The notes under the pieces are model-generated. The model was not told the DNA's origin and made no database searches. It saw only the letters and a list, made by a program, of their open reading frames with translations. The translations under genes were made by a program, and so were the position numbers. From contig JANXXM010000071.1 of the NCBI GenBank assembly GCA_025350645.1, positions 1 through 43,510 of the forward strand: 43,510 bases of DNA, in the 5' to 3' direction. This DNA is from Ferruginibacter sp. Its GTDB lineage: Bacteria; Bacteroidota; Bacteroidia; Chitinophagales; Chitinophagaceae. The stretch's first letter is position 1. Each line of letters starts with the position of its first letter. This document shows positions 1 to 8,764 of this stretch, piece after piece.

Positions 1-144
1 AACTAAAATCTCGTTATTTTCTTCAAGGCCAATCTCAAAAAACATCTTTTTGCTTTGAACATCGCCTAACAACAAAACTTCTCTAATACTAAAATGAGCT
101 AACAACCCTTCGGGTAGAATATGGCTTATAATGGCTTTATCCAA
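1..144 (-). CDS. N-terminal fragment, probable ISAon1-family transposase (runs off left edge)
   Basis: An open frame enters from the left edge on the minus strand and reads back to a TTG at 144; an in-frame stop lies at 163-165. There is no ATG, so the start is uncertain (ATT at 162 is the only other near-start). The 48 visible residues contain ILPEGLLAHF followed by an acidic stretch, FEIGLEENNEI. This resembles the N-terminal region of ISAon1-type transposases, which commonly begins with a PEG/PEYL motif and a LEEKN motif. The catalytic part would lie outside the window, so intactness cannot be judged. No terminal inverted repeat was found between this frame and the lipoprotein gene at 197-364. 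It could instead be an old remnant. The family call rests on a short stretch and is tentative. Confidence 0.45.
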   Translation of the reverse strand, partial: MDKAIISHILPEGLLAHFSIREVLLLGDVQSKKMFFEIGLEENNEILV

Positions 145-196
145 TATCTTTTTTAAGCAAATTTAAAACTACTCCCCAATAAATGAAACTGAGCCA

Positions 197-364
197 TTAG
201 AATTTTTTGCCTCCTTTATATTTCTTCTTATTACCGTCTTTTACAATCTGCTCCTGGCTTTTACCGGTGGCGTCATTCGGGCAGCCATATTTTTCTTTTT
301 TACGAAAAATAGCACAACTGCTTATTGTAAAAATTATTAGGAACGCTAACAAAAAAAATTTCAT
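197..364 (-). CDS. Small lipoprotein, 55 residues, unknown function
   Basis: This short gene starts 18 bases after the stop of the gamma-carbonic-anhydrase-like gene on the same strand, so the two are probably co-transcribed. The protein has a hydrophobic N-terminus (residues 3-14) ending in ISSC, a lipoprotein signal with Cys17 as the likely lipidated residue. The mature part is only about 39 residues, has a KYGCP motif with one further Cys, and ends in a Lys/Gly-rich tail. Small lipoproteins with a KYGCP-like motif occur in Bacteroidota, but no function is known to me. The signal, lipobox and operon-like spacing support a real gene despite its size. It should be exported and anchored in a membrane. 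Confidence 0.65.
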   Translation of the reverse strand: MKFFLLAFLIIFTISSCAIFRKKEKYGCPNDATGKSQEQIVKDGNKKKYKGGKKF

Positions 365-382
365 AAAATAAAGGTATCGTTT

Positions 383-901
383 TTAAATATTTTTAAACCA
401 ACTGCTGTACATAATATAGTTTTGGGCAATGCGGTTTATTTCTCCGTTTATCAATTCTTCGTTTATATCTTTTACTTTTTTTGCGGGTACACCGGCGTAA
501 ATACAGCCCGGCTCTACTACTGTATTTTCCAACACCACCGCACCTGCTGCTATAATACTGTTACTTCCTATATGCACATTATCCATTACAATTGCGCCCA
601 TACCCACCAGTACATTTGCCTCTATAGTACAACCATGTACAATAGCATTGTGGCCAATGCTTACATTATCCCCAATAACCGTTTTCGTTTTTTTGTAGGT
701 ACAATGTATTACTGCGCCATCCTGCACATTTACTTTTTTGCCCATTCGTATGCTGTTTACATCTCCCCTTACAACGGCATTAAACCATACACTGCACTGT
801 TCTCCCATTTCCACATCTCCCACAATAGTGGCATTGGGGGCTATAAAACAATCTGCTCCCATAGTGGGTAATACACCATTTACAGGAAAAATATACGCCA
901 T
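383..901 (-). CDS. Gamma-carbonic anhydrase family protein (left-handed beta-helix)
   Basis: The 172-residue protein consists of hexapeptide repeats from about residue 18 to 140 (for example IVGDV, VLVGMGAIV, SIIAAGAVV), which form a left-handed beta-helix trimer. His66, His84 and His89 sit where gamma-carbonic anhydrases place their zinc ligands (VIHC and GHNAIVHGC). Length and motifs match the YrdA/PaaY-like subgroup, which is cytoplasmic and has no signal peptide. Members of this subgroup are annotated as carbonic anhydrase or as acyl/acetyltransferase-like proteins, and activity is not guaranteed by the histidines alone. It lies between serA (69 bases upstream, same strand) and the small lipoprotein (18 bases downstream), so an operon is likely. 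Start ATG at 901 gives the usual MAYIFP-type N-terminus. Confidence 0.9.
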   Translation of the reverse strand: MAYIFPVNGVLPTMGADCFIAPNATIVGDVEMGEQCSVWFNAVVRGDVNSIRMGKKVNVQDGAVIHCTYKKTKTVIGDNVSIGHNAIVHGCTIEANVLVGMGAIVMDNVHIGSNSIIAAGAVVLENTVVEPGCIYAGVPAKKVKDINEELINGEINRIAQNYIMYSSWFKNI

Positions 902-970
902 ATTATACCACTGTTTTTATGATTAATTTAAATAATTTTTCACTAAAATAAATACTTTAGGGCTATGATT

Positions 971-2209
971 TTAATACAACATCCGCACCCTTTTTGTACC
1001 CTTTACACCTTTTAATAGTTCTATTGCATTTTTGCTAAGGCTCTTATCAACATCCAGCACTACGTAGCCAGTTTCATTATTTGTTTTAAGGTATTGCCCG
1101 AGTATATTTATTTTATTTTTGCTAAGCAGGGTATTTATTTCGCTAAGTACACCAGGCACATTATTGTGTATATGCAATATGCGGTGGGCACCTTCCTGCG
1201 GCGGTAATGCAAGCGCTGGTATGCTGTGAGACCCTGTGCTGATACCCTTTTCCAAGTAGTTAAATAATTTATTGCTTACATCCAGCCCTATATTATTTTG
1301 TGCTTCCTGTGTGCTTCCGCCAATATGTGGCGTTAGTATTACATTGGGTAATCCTTGTAAAACAGAAGTAAATATATCGCCGTTTTTTTCTGGTTCTTCA
1401 GGATAAACATCTATGGCGGCACCTCCTATTTTCCCTTCGGTAATTGCTTTTCGCAATGCGGGCAAATCTACCACTGTACCCCGGGCATAATTAATAATGA
1501 TGGCTCCGTTTTTACATTGTGCAAGGGTTGTTTTATTAATGATATTTTTAGTACTTGTAATTTCCGGTACATGCAGGGTTACAATATCTGATTGCTGCAA
1601 TAATTCTTTGAGGGATTTACTATCGTTGGCATTACCCAGCGGCAGTTTGGTTTCTGCATCATAAAACAATACTTTCATACCTAATGCTTCGGCAAGCACA
1701 CTTACCTGGCTGCCTATATTTCCATAACCTATAATGCCAATGGTTTTACCCCGCAGCTCGTGGCTGCCTGCTGCATCTTTCATCCACTTGCCCTCATGTG
1801 CCGCTTTATTTTTATCAATAATTTTTCTGATGAGAATAATAGATGCCCCAATTACCAGTTCTGCTACACTTCTGGTATTGCTATAGGGAGCGTTAAATAC
1901 CGCTACACCATTTGCAGATGCTGCCTCCAGGTTTACCTGGTTTACTCCAATACAAAAACAGCCTATCGCCTGTAACTTAGCAGCAGCATGCAATACAGCG
2001 GGTGTTATCATCGTTTTACTCCTTATGCCCAGTATATGCACCTTCTTTATTTCCTTTATCAATTCTGCCTCGCTCAATGCACCAGTAAACTTTTTTACGG
2101 AGGAGTACCCTGCGCTTGTAAATTGCGCCAGTGCCGCATCACTTATATTTTCCAGAAAAAGAATATTTATTTTTTCCTTTGGATAGCTCGTCATTTTTTT
2201 ATCTGCCAT
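971..2209 (-). CDS. serA: D-3-phosphoglycerate dehydrogenase
   Basis: This enzyme oxidises 3-phosphoglycerate to 3-phosphohydroxypyruvate with NAD, the first step of serine synthesis, in the cytoplasm. The 412-residue protein has the D-isomer 2-hydroxyacid dehydrogenase fold: the NAD-binding GYGNIG motif at 161-166, the catalytic Arg in NYARGTVVD (Arg243), the Glu near 272 (YPEEPEKN) and His295 in TPHIGGST. A C-terminal ACT domain (about 343-412) follows, as in the serine-inhibited E. coli-like type of similar length. It is transcribed divergently from the beta-lactamase-like gene at 2299. A good TAnnTTTG promoter box lies 20 bases upstream of its start. The serC/serB partners are not in the window. 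Confidence 0.95.
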   Translation of the reverse strand: MADKKMTSYPKEKINILFLENISDAALAQFTSAGYSSVKKFTGALSEAELIKEIKKVHILGIRSKTMITPAVLHAAAKLQAIGCFCIGVNQVNLEAASANGVAVFNAPYSNTRSVAELVIGASIILIRKIIDKNKAAHEGKWMKDAAGSHELRGKTIGIIGYGNIGSQVSVLAEALGMKVLFYDAETKLPLGNANDSKSLKELLQQSDIVTLHVPEITSTKNIINKTTLAQCKNGAIIINYARGTVVDLPALRKAITEGKIGGAAIDVYPEEPEKNGDIFTSVLQGLPNVILTPHIGGSTQEAQNNIGLDVSNKLFNYLEKGISTGSHSIPALALPPQEGAHRILHIHNNVPGVLSEINTLLSKNKINILGQYLKTNNETGYVVLDVDKSLSKNAIELLKGVKGTKRVRMLY

Positions 2210-2228
2210 AATTAAACCCTATTTTGCA

Positions 2229-2236
2229 CAAATATA
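2229..2236 (-). promoter_or_regulatory. Bacteroidota-type -7 box for serA
   Basis: Read on the minus strand the sequence is TATATTTG, a perfect match to the TAnnTTTG -7 element used by the primary sigma factor of Bacteroidota. It ends 20 bases before the serA start codon, which implies a leader of only about 10-15 bases. No convincing -33 TTTG was found at the usual 19-21 base distance. Confidence 0.5.
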
Positions 2237-2298
2237 CTTTAAGGCTTTGTAGTATTAAAGTTGATATTGTTTTATTGTGATAAATATTGTGTTTGAAG

Positions 2299-3576
2299 AT
2301 GATAAATGATAAAGTAATAACCCTTGCACTTATACCGTTTTTAACGATAAGTTTTTTTTCGTGTACACACAAAAAAGGCAAAGCCGGCGAAGGAAAAAAT
2401 AAAGATACTGTTGCCGTTTATACCATTCCGCCTCCCAAACCTATAACCGAAAAAGAAAAAATTAGGATTAAAAATGAAGTGGAATTATTTTACGATACCC
2501 TGCTGAAAACTTCTGGCTTTAACGGTGGTATTATTGTAGCAAAAGCTGGTAATATTATTTTTGAAAAATATAAAGGATCGGTAAACCTGGATGGTAAAGA
2601 TTCTATCACTGCCGCTACCCCGCTGCACATAGCATCTGTGTCTAAAACATTTACTGCCATGGCTATTTTAAAATTACAGGAGGCAGGCAAGCTTAATGTG
2701 AATGACAGTATAACAAAATATTTTCCGAAATTTAATTACTCCGGCGTTACCATAGCATCGCTGCTGAGCCACCGCAGCGGCTTGCCCAATTATTTATATT
2801 TTATGCAAAAGCTGGGGTGGAATATGGACAGTATTATACAGAATAAAGATATTCTGAACTGGCTTATTAATAAAAAAAATGTGATGCTGGAAGTTGCTCC
2901 TGCTAATACCCACTTTACTTACTGTAATACCAATTTTGCACTGCTTGCATTGATTATAGAAAAAGTAAGCGGAAAAACATATCCTGCATTTATGAAACAA
3001 AATATTTTTGACCCGCTGGGTATGAAAAATACTTTTGTACATCATCATGGAGATAGCATGCTGCGTTCCAAAAGTTTTGACTGGCGTGGGAGGCAAATAC
3101 CGGATAATTTTTTAGACGAAGTATACGGCGATAAAAATATTTATAGTACGCCGCAAGATCTTCTAAAATGGGACCGTGCATTATCGGATAGTATTTTTTT
3201 AAGCAATAAAACACTGCAAACGGCGTACACGCCTTACAGTAACGAAAAGCCAGGCGAAAAAAATTATGGTTTTGGCTGGCGCATGAATATATACCCGGAT
3301 GGAAAAAAAATAATTTTTCACAACGGCTGGTGGCATGGCAATAATGCAGCATTCATAAGGCTTTTACCGGAAGATGCTACCATCATTGTACTAAGCAACC
3401 GCTTTGCAAAATCTGTGTACAAAGCAAAATATCTGGTAAATATTTTTAATCATTACTTTGATAAAGATTTGGAAGAAACAGAAAATATTGTACCCGTAAC
3501 AATACCAGAAAAATTTGAGTTGGATAGCAATAGGCTCAAAAAAATAAAGAAAGTAACCAGACGCCAAAAAAAATAA
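2299..3576 (+). CDS. Serine beta-lactamase-like hydrolase, lipoprotein
   Basis: The protein belongs to the class C beta-lactamase/esterase/DD-peptidase-like family (beta-lactamase fold, PF00144). Counting from ATG 2299 (425 residues), a short signal ends in SFFSC with Cys22 as lipobox Cys. The nucleophile motif SVSK is at 113-116, the second motif YCN at about 209-211 and a late HNGWWHG motif stands in for the KTG box. The frame remains open upstream to a TTG at 2287, but ATG 2299 gives a cleaner signal peptide. Members of this group hydrolyse esters, D-amino-acid peptides or peptidoglycan, and true antibiotic resistance is rare. The fold is certain from the motifs; the substrate is unknown. 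It stands alone between serA (divergent) and the SusC gene. Confidence 0.88.
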   Translation: MINDKVITLALIPFLTISFFSCTHKKGKAGEGKNKDTVAVYTIPPPKPITEKEKIRIKNEVELFYDTLLKTSGFNGGIIVAKAGNIIFEKYKGSVNLDGKDSITAATPLHIASVSKTFTAMAILKLQEAGKLNVNDSITKYFPKFNYSGVTIASLLSHRSGLPNYLYFMQKLGWNMDSIIQNKDILNWLINKKNVMLEVAPANTHFTYCNTNFALLALIIEKVSGKTYPAFMKQNIFDPLGMKNTFVHHHGDSMLRSKSFDWRGRQIPDNFLDEVYGDKNIYSTPQDLLKWDRALSDSIFLSNKTLQTAYTPYSNEKPGEKNYGFGWRMNIYPDGKKIIFHNGWWHGNNAAFIRLLPEDATIIVLSNRFAKSVYKAKYLVNIFNHYFDKDLEETENIVPVTIPEKFELDSNRLKKIKKVTRRQKK

Positions 3577-3903
3577 ATGCCTTTTTTCCAATATAGAGAA
3601 AAAAAGTAAATCTGCATCTCTAATAATATCGTGAAAAAATTATCCCGTTTATCTTATCGATCCCACAAAAAGAATATATTATTTACAGGGCTGGTTAAAA
3701 TATAATTAAATCTCATCTTAAATACATTCCTTTTTTTATATCTCCTTGTTAACCATCACACACAAAAAAAAATCTTGTGTATATGTTTATGCAATCGTTT
3801 GATATTTTTTAAAAAAATTAACCTTAATTTGACAATAGTATTACAATATGTGTAAGCATTGTATACAAATAGAGGTAAAATTATTTAACGAAAACTGATA
3901 ACA
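3577..3903 (+). other. Intergenic region ahead of the SusC gene
   Basis: This AT-rich stretch has no credible ORF. Near 3828-3862 there is a TTTGACA followed about 20 bases later by TAAGCATTG, which is a weak approximation to the Bacteroidota -33/-7 pattern and could be the promoter of the SusC operon. No clear terminator for the beta-lactamase-like gene and no sigma-factor or anti-sigma gene is visible here. Confidence 0.3.
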
Positions 3904-6900
3904 ATGAGAAAAATTTTGATTGTATGGCTTGTTTGCTGTGCGGCATTATTACAGGGCTATTCGCTGCAGGCGCAAACAAAATCAGTATCCGGTGTGGTAA
4001 CCGGCGATGATGACAGCCAGCCCATAAGAGATGTTACCGTAACAGTACGGGGAAACAAAACATCTGTAAAAACCAACCAGGCAGGGTATTATAGTATTGC
4101 TGCAGAAAAAGGGCAAACACTGGTATTTACTTTTATTGATTATGTGCGCCAGGAAGTAGCAGTAGGCGATAATGAAAAATTAAATATCCGCCTGGTGCAA
4201 ACCCAAAAACAATTGGGCGAAGTGGTGGTAACAGCTTATGGCGGCAGAACAAACAAAAGAGAACTAGCCAGCCAGGCCCAACAAATAAAGGGCGATGAAA
4301 TAGCAGAAACACAAAGAGACAATTGGATAAACGGACTTGCAGGGCGTGTAGCCGGTGCAAATATTACACCCACAGCAGGCACTCCTGGCGCATCTACCTC
4401 TATTGTACTTCGTGGTGCAGTATCGCTGGGCAATAGTAACCAACCACTTTTTGTAGTAGATGGTGTACCTGTAGATAACCAAACGCTTAATCAGGAAAAC
4501 CTTATTTCAACCAGTGCCGGTGGCACTTTAACAGGGGTAAGCTTTGGCAACCGCAATAGCGATTATGGCAACAGAGCTTCGGATATAAACCCGGAAGATA
4601 TAGAATCTGTAACCATTTTAAAAGGGCCGGAGGCAAGTGCATTGTACGGCTCTGATGGCGCATCGGGCGCAATCGTAATTACCACAAAAAAAGGACGCAC
4701 GGGTAAAGCTACAGTGAGCTACGATAATTCTTTTCGCATAGAAAAAGTATATCGTTTTCCAGAAATACAGAAAATATATGGAAGAGGTTTTAATGGTATT
4801 GCAGATCCTAATGCCACTACAAATCCTTTTAGCGCAGGTGCACAATACGCCTACTTTGGTCCTAAGTATGCCGCCGGTACTACGTTGTACGATAATGTGC
4901 ATGCATTTTTTAAATCTGGCTTTACGCAAAAGCATAATATAAATGTAGAGGGCGGCTCAGATATTTCTACTTATCGGCTATCTGTTAATTATCTTACACA
5001 AACCGGTGTAGTACCTACCACAGGTTTTGACCGGCTCACTATGCGGCTGGGTGGTACTGCTAAGATATCTTCAAAATTAAATATTGCAACCTCGCTTACT
5101 TATGTAAATTCTACTACGGATAAAGCAAGCAAAGGAGCAGGTGGCTATCTATTAAATTTATTAAATTATCCATCAGATCTTGATGTGAAAGATTACATAA
5201 ACCCCGATGGTAGCAGGAAATTATTTCGTACCACTTCTACCTCTACCTCTGCAGAGTTTGATAATCCTTTTTGGGATGTAAACAAAAATCCATCACAGGA
5301 TAAATTAGACAGAATTACCGGAAATTTTACAGTGAATTTTGACCCGTTAAAGTGGCTGAATTTTGCCGCCATTATTGGGTTGGATGTGTACAGTCAAACT
5401 GGTTCACTGGTTACACATCCGCAATCCCGTTTTGGTTTTGCCACAAGTGGTTTTCTTTCTTTGTATCAGCAAAATACCCGTAACCTCAATAATATTTTCA
5501 GGGGAACGGCCAGAAAAAAATTGGGAGATTTTTCTAATACGCTCACTGTTGGGCTTGCGGTAGATGATAACAAAACAAGGATAGAATCGCAGCGGGGCGA
5601 ACGTTTTTATGAAGCCAATTTTATTGGAATAAATAATACAGACCCTCTTAGCCGAGATGCAAGAACCACTATACTAAATGAAAGAAAAGTAAGGGTTTTT
5701 GGTAATTATGTTTTGGGATATAATAATCTTGCTTATCTCTCGCTAGCAGGAAGCCATGAAGGGTCTTCAAAATTAAACTCCACTATTGTACAAAACAATC
5801 CCTATTATAATTTTGGATCAGCCTCGCTAAGTTTTGTATTTAGCGATCTTGCTTTCATAAAAAACCAAAGCTGGTTAAGTTATGGTAAAGCAAGAATATC
5901 TTACGGAACAACGGGTAAAGCTCCTGCATTGCCTTATATAATTGACAATACATTTGGCTCTCAAATAACCACTGGTGGCGGTTTTGCATATAATGTTACT
6001 TTAAATAACCCGGATCTTAAACCAGAGTTCACAGAAAATTTTGAATTTGGCGGCGAATTAAAATTTCTAAAAAATAGAGTTGCATTGGATATAACCCGAT
6101 ATACTTTAAAAAGCAGGGATCAAATAATAGCAGCAAGAACGAGCTATGGAACCGGTGCTGTTATAAAATACCTTAATGGTGGCACAGTAGAAAATAAAGG
6201 CATAGAAGCCATTCTAAACCTAAGCGTAGTGAAAAAGAAAAAATTTAGCTGGGACATAACGGCCAATTTTGATCGTAACCGTGGTACTGTGCAGGCATTG
6301 CCTAGCGGGCTTCCTACCTACTATGATTCCGATACCTGGGTGTTTGGAAACTTAAGATCGCAGGCATACAAAGGTGCGCCCATTGGAAACCTTGCTGGCT
6401 TTTCTCTTGCAAAAAATGCGAACGGGGATTTGCTCATAAACCCCGGAACCGGCCTGCCAATAAGCAGCGGCGATTTTGGAATTGTGGGAGACAGGCAGGC
6501 AGATTTTCGGGTTGGCCTTATCAACACATTTGTGTATAAAGATTTTAGTTTTAGTTTTAACCTGGACTTTAGAAAAGGCGGAGATGTATTTAATGGTAAT
6601 GAATATTTTTTATTCTTAACAGGGCTTAGTACAAAAAGTGTGGATAGAGAAAGACCTGTTATTATAAACGGCGTATTAAATGACGGATTACAAAACACTA
6701 CCACGCCTACTAAAAGTGCCATCACCGTTTATCCATATTACCGCAGCGATTTTTATGGCGCATCTGCAGCTACCGAAGCAGATTTTATAGAAACCGTAAA
6801 CTGGATGAGGCTAAGAGATGCAACCCTTACTTACCGCCTGCCAAAATCTTTATTAAACCGTCAGCGAATATTTAAAACAGCATCTGTATTTGTAACCGGT

Positions 6901-7053
6901 ACTGATCTTTTTATTATTACCAATTACACCGGTGCAGACCCGAGTGTAAACACCAATAATGCATCTAACAGAGGTGTGGGTGGTGTTGGTATTGATTATG
7001 GCTCTCTATCTAACCCAAGAGGAATAAACGCAGGATTGCGGGTTCAATTTTAA
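3904..7053 (+). CDS. SusC/RagA-family TonB-linked outer-membrane receptor
   Basis: This 1049-residue protein forms the outer-membrane barrel of a SusCD importer. A signal peptide ends near residue 23 (YSLQAQ). A carboxypeptidase-regulatory-like beta-sandwich covers about 26-110, then the LGEVVVTAYG segment typical of SusC proteins, then the plug domain (about 115-235) with LFVVDGVPVD and SVTILKGPEASALYGS. The barrel follows and ends in the aromatic outer-membrane signature GLRVQF. Length is normal for the family. There is no N-terminal signalling (STN) domain, so it is probably not itself part of a sigma/anti-sigma relay. The SusD partner starts 20 bases downstream. The substrate cannot be deduced; no polysaccharide-degrading enzyme lies nearby. 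Confidence 0.95.
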   Translation: MRKILIVWLVCCAALLQGYSLQAQTKSVSGVVTGDDDSQPIRDVTVTVRGNKTSVKTNQAGYYSIAAEKGQTLVFTFIDYVRQEVAVGDNEKLNIRLVQTQKQLGEVVVTAYGGRTNKRELASQAQQIKGDEIAETQRDNWINGLAGRVAGANITPTAGTPGASTSIVLRGAVSLGNSNQPLFVVDGVPVDNQTLNQENLISTSAGGTLTGVSFGNRNSDYGNRASDINPEDIESVTILKGPEASALYGSDGASGAIVITTKKGRTGKATVSYDNSFRIEKVYRFPEIQKIYGRGFNGIADPNATTNPFSAGAQYAYFGPKYAAGTTLYDNVHAFFKSGFTQKHNINVEGGSDISTYRLSVNYLTQTGVVPTTGFDRLTMRLGGTAKISSKLNIATSLTYVNSTTDKASKGAGGYLLNLLNYPSDLDVKDYINPDGSRKLFRTTSTSTSAEFDNPFWDVNKNPSQDKLDRITGNFTVNFDPLKWLNFAAIIGLDVYSQTGSLVTHPQSRFGFATSGFLSLYQQNTRNLNNIFRGTARKKLGDFSNTLTVGLAVDDNKTRIESQRGERFYEANFIGINNTDPLSRDARTTILNERKVRVFGNYVLGYNNLAYLSLAGSHEGSSKLNSTIVQNNPYYNFGSASLSFVFSDLAFIKNQSWLSYGKARISYGTTGKAPALPYIIDNTFGSQITTGGGFAYNVTLNNPDLKPEFTENFEFGGELKFLKNRVALDITRYTLKSRDQIIAARTSYGTGAVIKYLNGGTVENKGIEAILNLSVVKKKKFSWDITANFDRNRGTVQALPSGLPTYYDSDTWVFGNLRSQAYKGAPIGNLAGFSLAKNANGDLLINPGTGLPISSGDFGIVGDRQADFRVGLINTFVYKDFSFSFNLDFRKGGDVFNGNEYFLFLTGLSTKSVDRERPVIINGVLNDGLQNTTTPTKSAITVYPYYRSDFYGASAATEADFIETVNWMRLRDATLTYRLPKSLLNRQRIFKTASVFVTGTDLFIITNYTGADPSVNTNNASNRGVGGVGIDYGSLSNPRGINAGLRVQF

Positions 7054-7073
7054 AATAACGAAAATAATTTCTA

Positions 7074-8741
7074 ATGAAAAAATTAATAATTATAGCCATT
7101 ACAGCCATGGCAATAATGGCAACAGCCAGCAGTTGCAAAAAGTACCTGGACATAAACAGCGACCCAGATACTCCCCAGTTCCCTGATGTATCCTCTGTTT
7201 TTCCCACACAACTTGCAGGTATACCCAGGGGCCTGCAATTTGATGGAAGATATGTAGGGAGATTTATACAAAACTGGTTGGTATCATCAAGCACTGCAAA
7301 TGCTACGAACACGAATTTTGATAGAATGGGTTATGCAGCAGCAAGCGATGCCAATGGCGACTTGTGGCGGCAGGTATATTTTGGGCTTGGTAAAAACCTG
7401 GATTATATTATTGCAGAAGGCATTAAAAAACAGCAATGGGATTATGTAGGTGCAGCGTATTCTCTAAAGGCTTTAATGTTTCAGATGTGTACAGATTATC
7501 ATGGTGAAATTATTTTTACAGAAGCATTTCGTGCACAGGCACAATTTAAATTTGATGACCAGCCCACCGTTTACAGAGGGGTAGATTCTTTGTGCAGGCT
7601 CGCCATTAATTATTTAAGTAGAACTGATGTTAACCCAAGTGCACTTAGGCTTGCAAAAGCAGATTATGTGTACAATGGTTCCAATGCCAAATGGATAAAA
7701 TTTACTTACGGTATTCTTGCCAGAAATTTTCATCGCACTACAAACAAGGCAAGCTACAATGCAGATTCAGTAATTAATTATTGTAATCTTTCCCTTGCCA
7801 GTACAGACGATGATTTTCTTATTCCGTTTGATGCCACAAAAAATGATGATACCAATTTTTACGGAACTTACAGAGATAATTTAGGCGTATTAAGGCAAAG
7901 TAATTTTATTGTGAAATTGCTGGATGGAAGTACCCTCAGCGATTCTGCTGCTACCCCTGCAAATGCGGCAAACCGAGATCCAAGAATGCGCCACATGTTG
8001 GCTGCTTCGCAAGATACAACCAATGGTAACGGTGGTTACAGGGGTGTAGATCCTGGCCTTGGCGACCCTAACGGAACAGCAACAGCACCTGCAGCATTAA
8101 GAGCAAGAGTAGCAGCCCCATGGGGAGATAGTATTTATAGCAATCCCAGCATTTCTGTTTTTTCTTCTCAGTACAAAAGATATTTATTTGGCGATAAAAC
8201 AGTATTTCCTGTAATGACATCTTCAGAAATATTATTTATGAAAGCTGAAGCTGCTTACAGAAAAGGAGATAAAACAACTGCACTCGCTGCGTATACCAGC
8301 GGCATAAACCAGCATTTTGATTTTATAAACAGGGCAAGTTTTCCACGGGGCAATAGTGTGTTGTATAATACTGCCACTATTAGTCCTGCTGCAAGAGCCG
8401 CATACCTGGGTGGCAATACAGTTAAGAGAACTACAGTTACTTTATTTTTAAGCGATATTATGCTACAAAAATATATTGCACTTTGGGGCTGGGGCTTTTT
8501 TGAAACATGGGTAGATATGCGCAGGTATCATTATACAGACCTGGATGATGCAACCGGCAAGCAGGTATATAAAAACTTTGCTTTACCCTTACCACTGGCT
8601 ACAGAAAATTTAAACAAAGCGGTATATAGGGTGCGCCCACGATACAACTCAGAGTATGTATGGAACAGGGATGAGTTGCTAAGGATTGGTGCGCTTAACG
8701 GCGATTATCATACCTACGAACCATGGTTTTCCCAGCCCTAA
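7074..8741 (+). CDS. SusD/RagB-family nutrient-binding lipoprotein
   Basis: The 555-residue protein is the surface lid that works with SusC to capture the substrate. The signal ends in ATASSC with Cys21 as the lipidated residue, followed by KKYLDINSDP, a common SusD N-terminus. The body has TPR-like helices (DLWRQVYFGLGKNLDYII; AAYSLKALMFQMCTDYHGEI) matching the SusD-like group 2 (PF12771-type) rather than classical SusD, and near the C-terminus the WGWGFFETWVDMRRYHY segment typical of that group. It begins 20 bases after the SusC stop and is clearly in the same operon. The ligand is unknown. Confidence 0.92.
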   Translation: MKKLIIIAITAMAIMATASSCKKYLDINSDPDTPQFPDVSSVFPTQLAGIPRGLQFDGRYVGRFIQNWLVSSSTANATNTNFDRMGYAAASDANGDLWRQVYFGLGKNLDYIIAEGIKKQQWDYVGAAYSLKALMFQMCTDYHGEIIFTEAFRAQAQFKFDDQPTVYRGVDSLCRLAINYLSRTDVNPSALRLAKADYVYNGSNAKWIKFTYGILARNFHRTTNKASYNADSVINYCNLSLASTDDDFLIPFDATKNDDTNFYGTYRDNLGVLRQSNFIVKLLDGSTLSDSAATPANAANRDPRMRHMLAASQDTTNGNGGYRGVDPGLGDPNGTATAPAALRARVAAPWGDSIYSNPSISVFSSQYKRYLFGDKTVFPVMTSSEILFMKAEAAYRKGDKTTALAAYTSGINQHFDFINRASFPRGNSVLYNTATISPAARAAYLGGNTVKRTTVTLFLSDIMLQKYIALWGWGFFETWVDMRRYHYTDLDDATGKQVYKNFALPLPLATENLNKAVYRVRPRYNSEYVWNRDELLRIGALNGDYHTYEPWFSQP

Positions 8742-8764
8742 TTTTTTATTTTAAAAAAACATTT

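Noticed and set aside
422-871. Plus-strand frame opposite the gamma-carbonic-anhydrase-like gene
   Set aside because: Shadow of hexapeptide-repeat codons; composition rich in Tyr/His/Cys without motifs.
2299-3576. Acquired antibiotic-resistance beta-lactamase
   Set aside because: It belongs to the broad class C-like hydrolase family with no KTG motif and no mobile context; the SVSK and YCN motifs alone do not show resistance.
8723-8764. Upstream start of the DUF4397 gene overlapping susD
   Set aside because: It would place 14 extra residues ahead of a clean lipoprotein signal; ATG 8765 fits better.
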